A DNA stretch of 64,000 bases from Streptomyces sp. SAI-135. Lineage in GTDB: Bacteria > Actinomycetota > Actinomycetes > Streptomycetales > Streptomycetaceae. Both the position numbers and the translations under genes were made by a program. Below, in pieces: positions 61,756 to 64,000 of this stretch. Each line of letters starts with the position of its first letter. The first letter of the stretch is position 1. The notes under the pieces were generated by a model. It was not told the DNA's origin, did not search any database, and was given only the letters and a program-made list of their open reading frames with translations. Where the stretch lies: NCBI RefSeq assembly GCF_029893805.1, contig NZ_JARXYP010000002.1, positions 9,176,001 through 9,240,000 of the forward strand, in the 5' to 3' direction.

Positions 61756-62880
61756 ATGCCCGTACAGAAGGTGCTCGTCGTCGGCGGCGGCATCACCGGA
61801 AGTGTGCTCGCCCTCGCCCTCGCCCAGCGCGGCGCCGACGTCGACCTCGTCGAGATCTCCCCCCAGTGGTTCGGTGTGGGCCACGGCATCACCATCCAGG
61901 GCAACGCGCTCAAGGCGCTGCGCTCGATCGGCGTACTGGAGCGGGTGCTGGAGCGGGCGGTGCCGTTCGACATCATGCGGCTGCGCCGCGCGGACGGCTC
62001 GCTGATCACGGAGCTGCCCACCCCGCACACCGGGGGCCCGGACCTGCCCTCGACGGCGGGAGCGCTTCGCTGCGACCTGCAGAGCGCGCTGTGCGACGCG
62101 GTGTACGCGCACGGCGTACAGGTCCGGCTCGGACTGAGCGCCGAGCGGCTCGACCAGTCGCCCGGCCACGTCGACGTGACGTTCACCGACGGCTCCACCG
62201 GCCGCTACGACCTCGTCGTGGGCGCCGACGGCATCAACTCGGCGATGCGGGCCCTGATCGGTTTCCCACACCGGCCGCGCCCGGTCGGCATGTCGATCTT
62301 CCGGGTGGTCGCCCAGCGCCCCGCCGAGATGGACTGCGCCGAGGTGTACTACGGCGGCCCGCGCTTCAAGGCCGGCTACAGCCCCATCTCCCCCGAGCAG
62401 TGCTACGCCTACCTGCTGGACGAGAACCTCGACGCCTCCCTGGTCGGCTCGCGCGCCCCACTGGCGCTGATGCGCGAGCGCGGCGCCGGCTACGACGGCA
62501 CCTGGGGCAAGATCATCGCCTCGCTGCCCGACGACACGGCGGTGGACTACCGCTGGATCGAGGCGGTCCTGGTCGACGAGGACTGGCACCGAGGCCGGGC
62601 GATCGTGGTCGGCGACGCGGCACACGCCTGTCCGCCGCTGATCGCGCAGGGCGCCGCGATGTGCGTGGAGGACGCGGTGCTGCTGGCGGAGCTGGTCACC
62701 GGGGACGAGCCGCTGGAGCGGGCCCTCGGCCACTTCATGGCACGGCGGCTGCCGCGGGTGCGGTTGGTGCTGGAGAATTCTCTCCAGCTCGCCGAGTGGG
62801 AGATCCATCCGGGCACGCCCGGCGCCGATCCCGCCCGGATCATGTCGGAGACCCTCGAGTCACTGACGGCGGCGGCATGA
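61756..62880 (+). CDS. FAD-dependent aromatic monooxygenase
   Basis: This 374-residue group A flavin monooxygenase has VLVVGGGITGSVLALALAQRG at residues 6-26, YDLVVGADGINSAMRALIGF and GRAIVVGDAAHACPPLIAQGAAMCVEDAVLLAEL. AAGGA precedes the ATG. Its stop overlaps the amidohydrolase start by ATGA. In the context of an extradiol dioxygenase and FAH-family hydrolase it most likely hydroxylates an aromatic substrate to the catechol-type ring that is then cleaved. Resorcinol, salicylate and hydroxybenzoate hydroxylases share this fold; the actual substrate is open. Confidence 0.92.
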   Translation: MPVQKVLVVGGGITGSVLALALAQRGADVDLVEISPQWFGVGHGITIQGNALKALRSIGVLERVLERAVPFDIMRLRRADGSLITELPTPHTGGPDLPSTAGALRCDLQSALCDAVYAHGVQVRLGLSAERLDQSPGHVDVTFTDGSTGRYDLVVGADGINSAMRALIGFPHRPRPVGMSIFRVVAQRPAEMDCAEVYYGGPRFKAGYSPISPEQCYAYLLDENLDASLVGSRAPLALMRERGAGYDGTWGKIIASLPDDTAVDYRWIEAVLVDEDWHRGRAIVVGDAAHACPPLIAQGAAMCVEDAVLLAELVTGDEPLERALGHFMARRLPRVRLVLENSLQLAEWEIHPGTPGADPARIMSETLESLTAAA

Positions 62881-63881
62881 GCAGGCCGGTCGTCGACTTC
62901 CACGGCCATGCGGCCGTCCCGGCCGCCGACGCGCTGGTCGCCGGCACACCGGGTCTCGCCGCCGAGCTGGCGGCCGAGCAGCGCGCCCACTCCCCGGCCT
63001 CGCTGGCCGCCAACCGTGCCCAACTCCAGCGGCTGGCCGGTAAGTTGACGAGCGTCGAGGAGCGTCTCGCCGACCTGGACGCGATGGGCGTGGACGTGCA
63101 GGTGGTCGGCCCGATGCCGATGCACCACTACTGGGCCGAGCCCGACCTCGCGGCCCGCCTCGCCCGCACGGTCAACGAGGCGGTCGCCGCGCACTGCGGT
63201 GAGGCCCCCGAGCGGCTGTACGGGCTGGGTACCGTCCCCCTCCAGCACCCGGACCTCGCCGTCGCCCTGCTGGATCGGGCGGTCACCGAACTCGGCCTGT
63301 ACGGCATCGGCGTGTCCACGAGCGTCGAGGGGCGGGAGCTGGCCGATCCGGCGCACGACGACGTGTGGCGCCGGGCCGAGGAGCTGGGCGCGGTGGTCTT
63401 CGTCCACCCCTGGGGCTGCTCCCTGGGGGAGCGGCTGGCGAGCCACTACCTCGGCAACACCGTCGGCCAGCCCGTGGAGACCACGGTCGCGCTCTCCCAC
63501 CTGATCTTCAGCGGGGTCCTCGACCGCTTCCCGCGGCTGAAACTGGTGGCCGCGCACGGCGGCGGCTATCTGCCGACGTACATCGGACGCTCCGACCACG
63601 CCTGGCGGGTGCGCGGGGACGCCCGCGGCTGCGCCGAGCCGCCGAGCAGCTATCTGCGCCGGATGTGGTTCGACGCCCTCGTGTACACCCCGAGCGCCCT
63701 GCGTCACCTGGTCGAGGAGGTGGGCGCCGACCGGGTCGTGCTCGGCACCGACCACCCCTTCGACATGGGCGTCGACGACCCGCTGGCCCGCCTGGACGCG
63801 GCCGGACTCGCCCCGGCCGACCGTGCCGCGATCGCCGGGGGCAACGCCCTCGACCTGCTTCTGAAAGGACGTACCCGATGA
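62877..63881 (+). CDS. Amidohydrolase family protein (ACMSD-like decarboxylase/hydrolase)
   Basis: This 334-residue metal-dependent enzyme of the amidohydrolase_2 group resembles ACMS decarboxylase and gamma-resorcylate decarboxylase. VDFHGHAAV gives the HxH pair (His9, His11), AVVFVHPWGCSLGER the next ligand, and LVAAHGGGYLPTYIGR and VLGTDHPFDMG (Asp) the rest. WFDALVYTPSALRHLVEEVGADRV is typical of this subgroup. Decarboxylation of an aromatic acid or of a ring-cleavage product is the likely reaction. It overlaps the genes on both sides by four bases. Confidence 0.92.
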   Translation: MSRPVVDFHGHAAVPAADALVAGTPGLAAELAAEQRAHSPASLAANRAQLQRLAGKLTSVEERLADLDAMGVDVQVVGPMPMHHYWAEPDLAARLARTVNEAVAAHCGEAPERLYGLGTVPLQHPDLAVALLDRAVTELGLYGIGVSTSVEGRELADPAHDDVWRRAEELGAVVFVHPWGCSLGERLASHYLGNTVGQPVETTVALSHLIFSGVLDRFPRLKLVAAHGGGYLPTYIGRSDHAWRVRGDARGCAEPPSSYLRRMWFDALVYTPSALRHLVEEVGADRVVLGTDHPFDMGVDDPLARLDAAGLAPADRAAIAGGNALDLLLKGRTR

Positions 63882-64000
63882 CGCTCGGCCCGATCGAGGA
63901 AGAGCTCGCCAAGGCTCGTGCCGCCTACCGCAACTGGGGCCGCTGGGGCGAGGACGACGTGCTGGGCACGCTCAACTTCATCGACGACTCGCTCCGCGCC
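63878..64000 (+). CDS. Cyclase family protein, N-terminal part (cut by window edge)
   Basis: Only 41 residues are visible, but YRNWGRWGEDDVLGTLNFIDDS is nearly the same as NNWGRWGADDELGTLNLITD in the cyclase-family gene at 19276-20154, so this is a kynurenine-formamidase/isatin-hydrolase-like metal hydrolase. The ATG overlaps the amidohydrolase stop (ATGA), making it the fourth gene of the plus-strand operon. Confidence 0.85.
   Translation, partial: MTLGPIEEELAKARAAYRNWGRWGEDDVLGTLNFIDDSLRA

Noticed and set aside
1..64000. CRISPR arrays, tRNA or rRNA genes
   Set aside because: No regularly spaced short repeats, cloverleaf-like segments with CCA ends or rRNA landmarks were noticed on either strand.

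Overview
The window looks like an accessory arm of a Streptomyces-type chromosome. It is strongly GC-rich, uses GTG starts and tight ATGA overlaps, and carries four MmyB-like (XRE plus ligand-binding) regulators or remnants, Tat-exported molybdoenzymes and many actinobacterial transposase relics. No rRNA, tRNA or CRISPR array was seen. Protein names rest on motifs read by eye; no database search was run.

Layout. 0-9 kb: the end of an MmyB-like regulator, then a PaoABC/XdhC-type molybdenum aldehyde oxidoreductase operon (1018-6102), a TetR regulator and a second MmyB-like regulator. 9-13.6 kb: small NTF2-like proteins, AraC and XRE regulators and an SDR. 14-19 kb: an IS5-family element with an intact frameshift arrangement and an IS256-family element with clear ends, both inserted in older debris. 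19-26.5 kb: a cyclase-family hydrolase, an integrase relic, a divergent regulator/aldo-keto reductase pair, three gene remnants, and a divergent LysR/NTF2-like pair. 26.8-33 kb: a thiamine-diphosphate enzyme, a broken MmyB-like regulator and a MacB-like ABC exporter (two permeases, ATPase and a coupled 76-aa ORF). 33-38.8 kb: transposase relics, a serine hydrolase and a two-component system broken by frameshifts. 38.9-44.9 kb: a second PaoABC/XdhC operon with a divergent LysR gene.

45-51 kb: a 1153-aa carboxylic acid reductase with a MarR gene behind it and an upstream palindrome, then an FAD monooxygenase flanked by a perfect 20-bp inverted repeat, which resembles a transposase-less mobile cassette. 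51-55 kb: a decayed frameshifting IS, two broken SDR genes and transporter and transposase fragments. 55-57 kb: an exported protein, probably a beta-helix, with the same module at both ends. 57-64 kb: two divergent operons forming a probable aromatic-catabolism locus: SDR, histidinol-dehydrogenase-like enzyme, extradiol dioxygenase and FAH-family hydrolase on one side; ABM-type monooxygenase, FAD monooxygenase, amidohydrolase and cyclase-family hydrolase on the other.

The common theme is oxidation and reduction of aldehydes, acids and aromatic compounds: two aldehyde oxidoreductases, a carboxylic acid reductase, several SDRs, an aldo-keto reductase and a ring-cleavage locus, interleaved with insertion sequences and decayed genes. 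A repeat of about 290 bp occurs three times. One copy is split by the IS256 element, and two copies still carry the start of an acyl-CoA-dehydrogenase-like gene.
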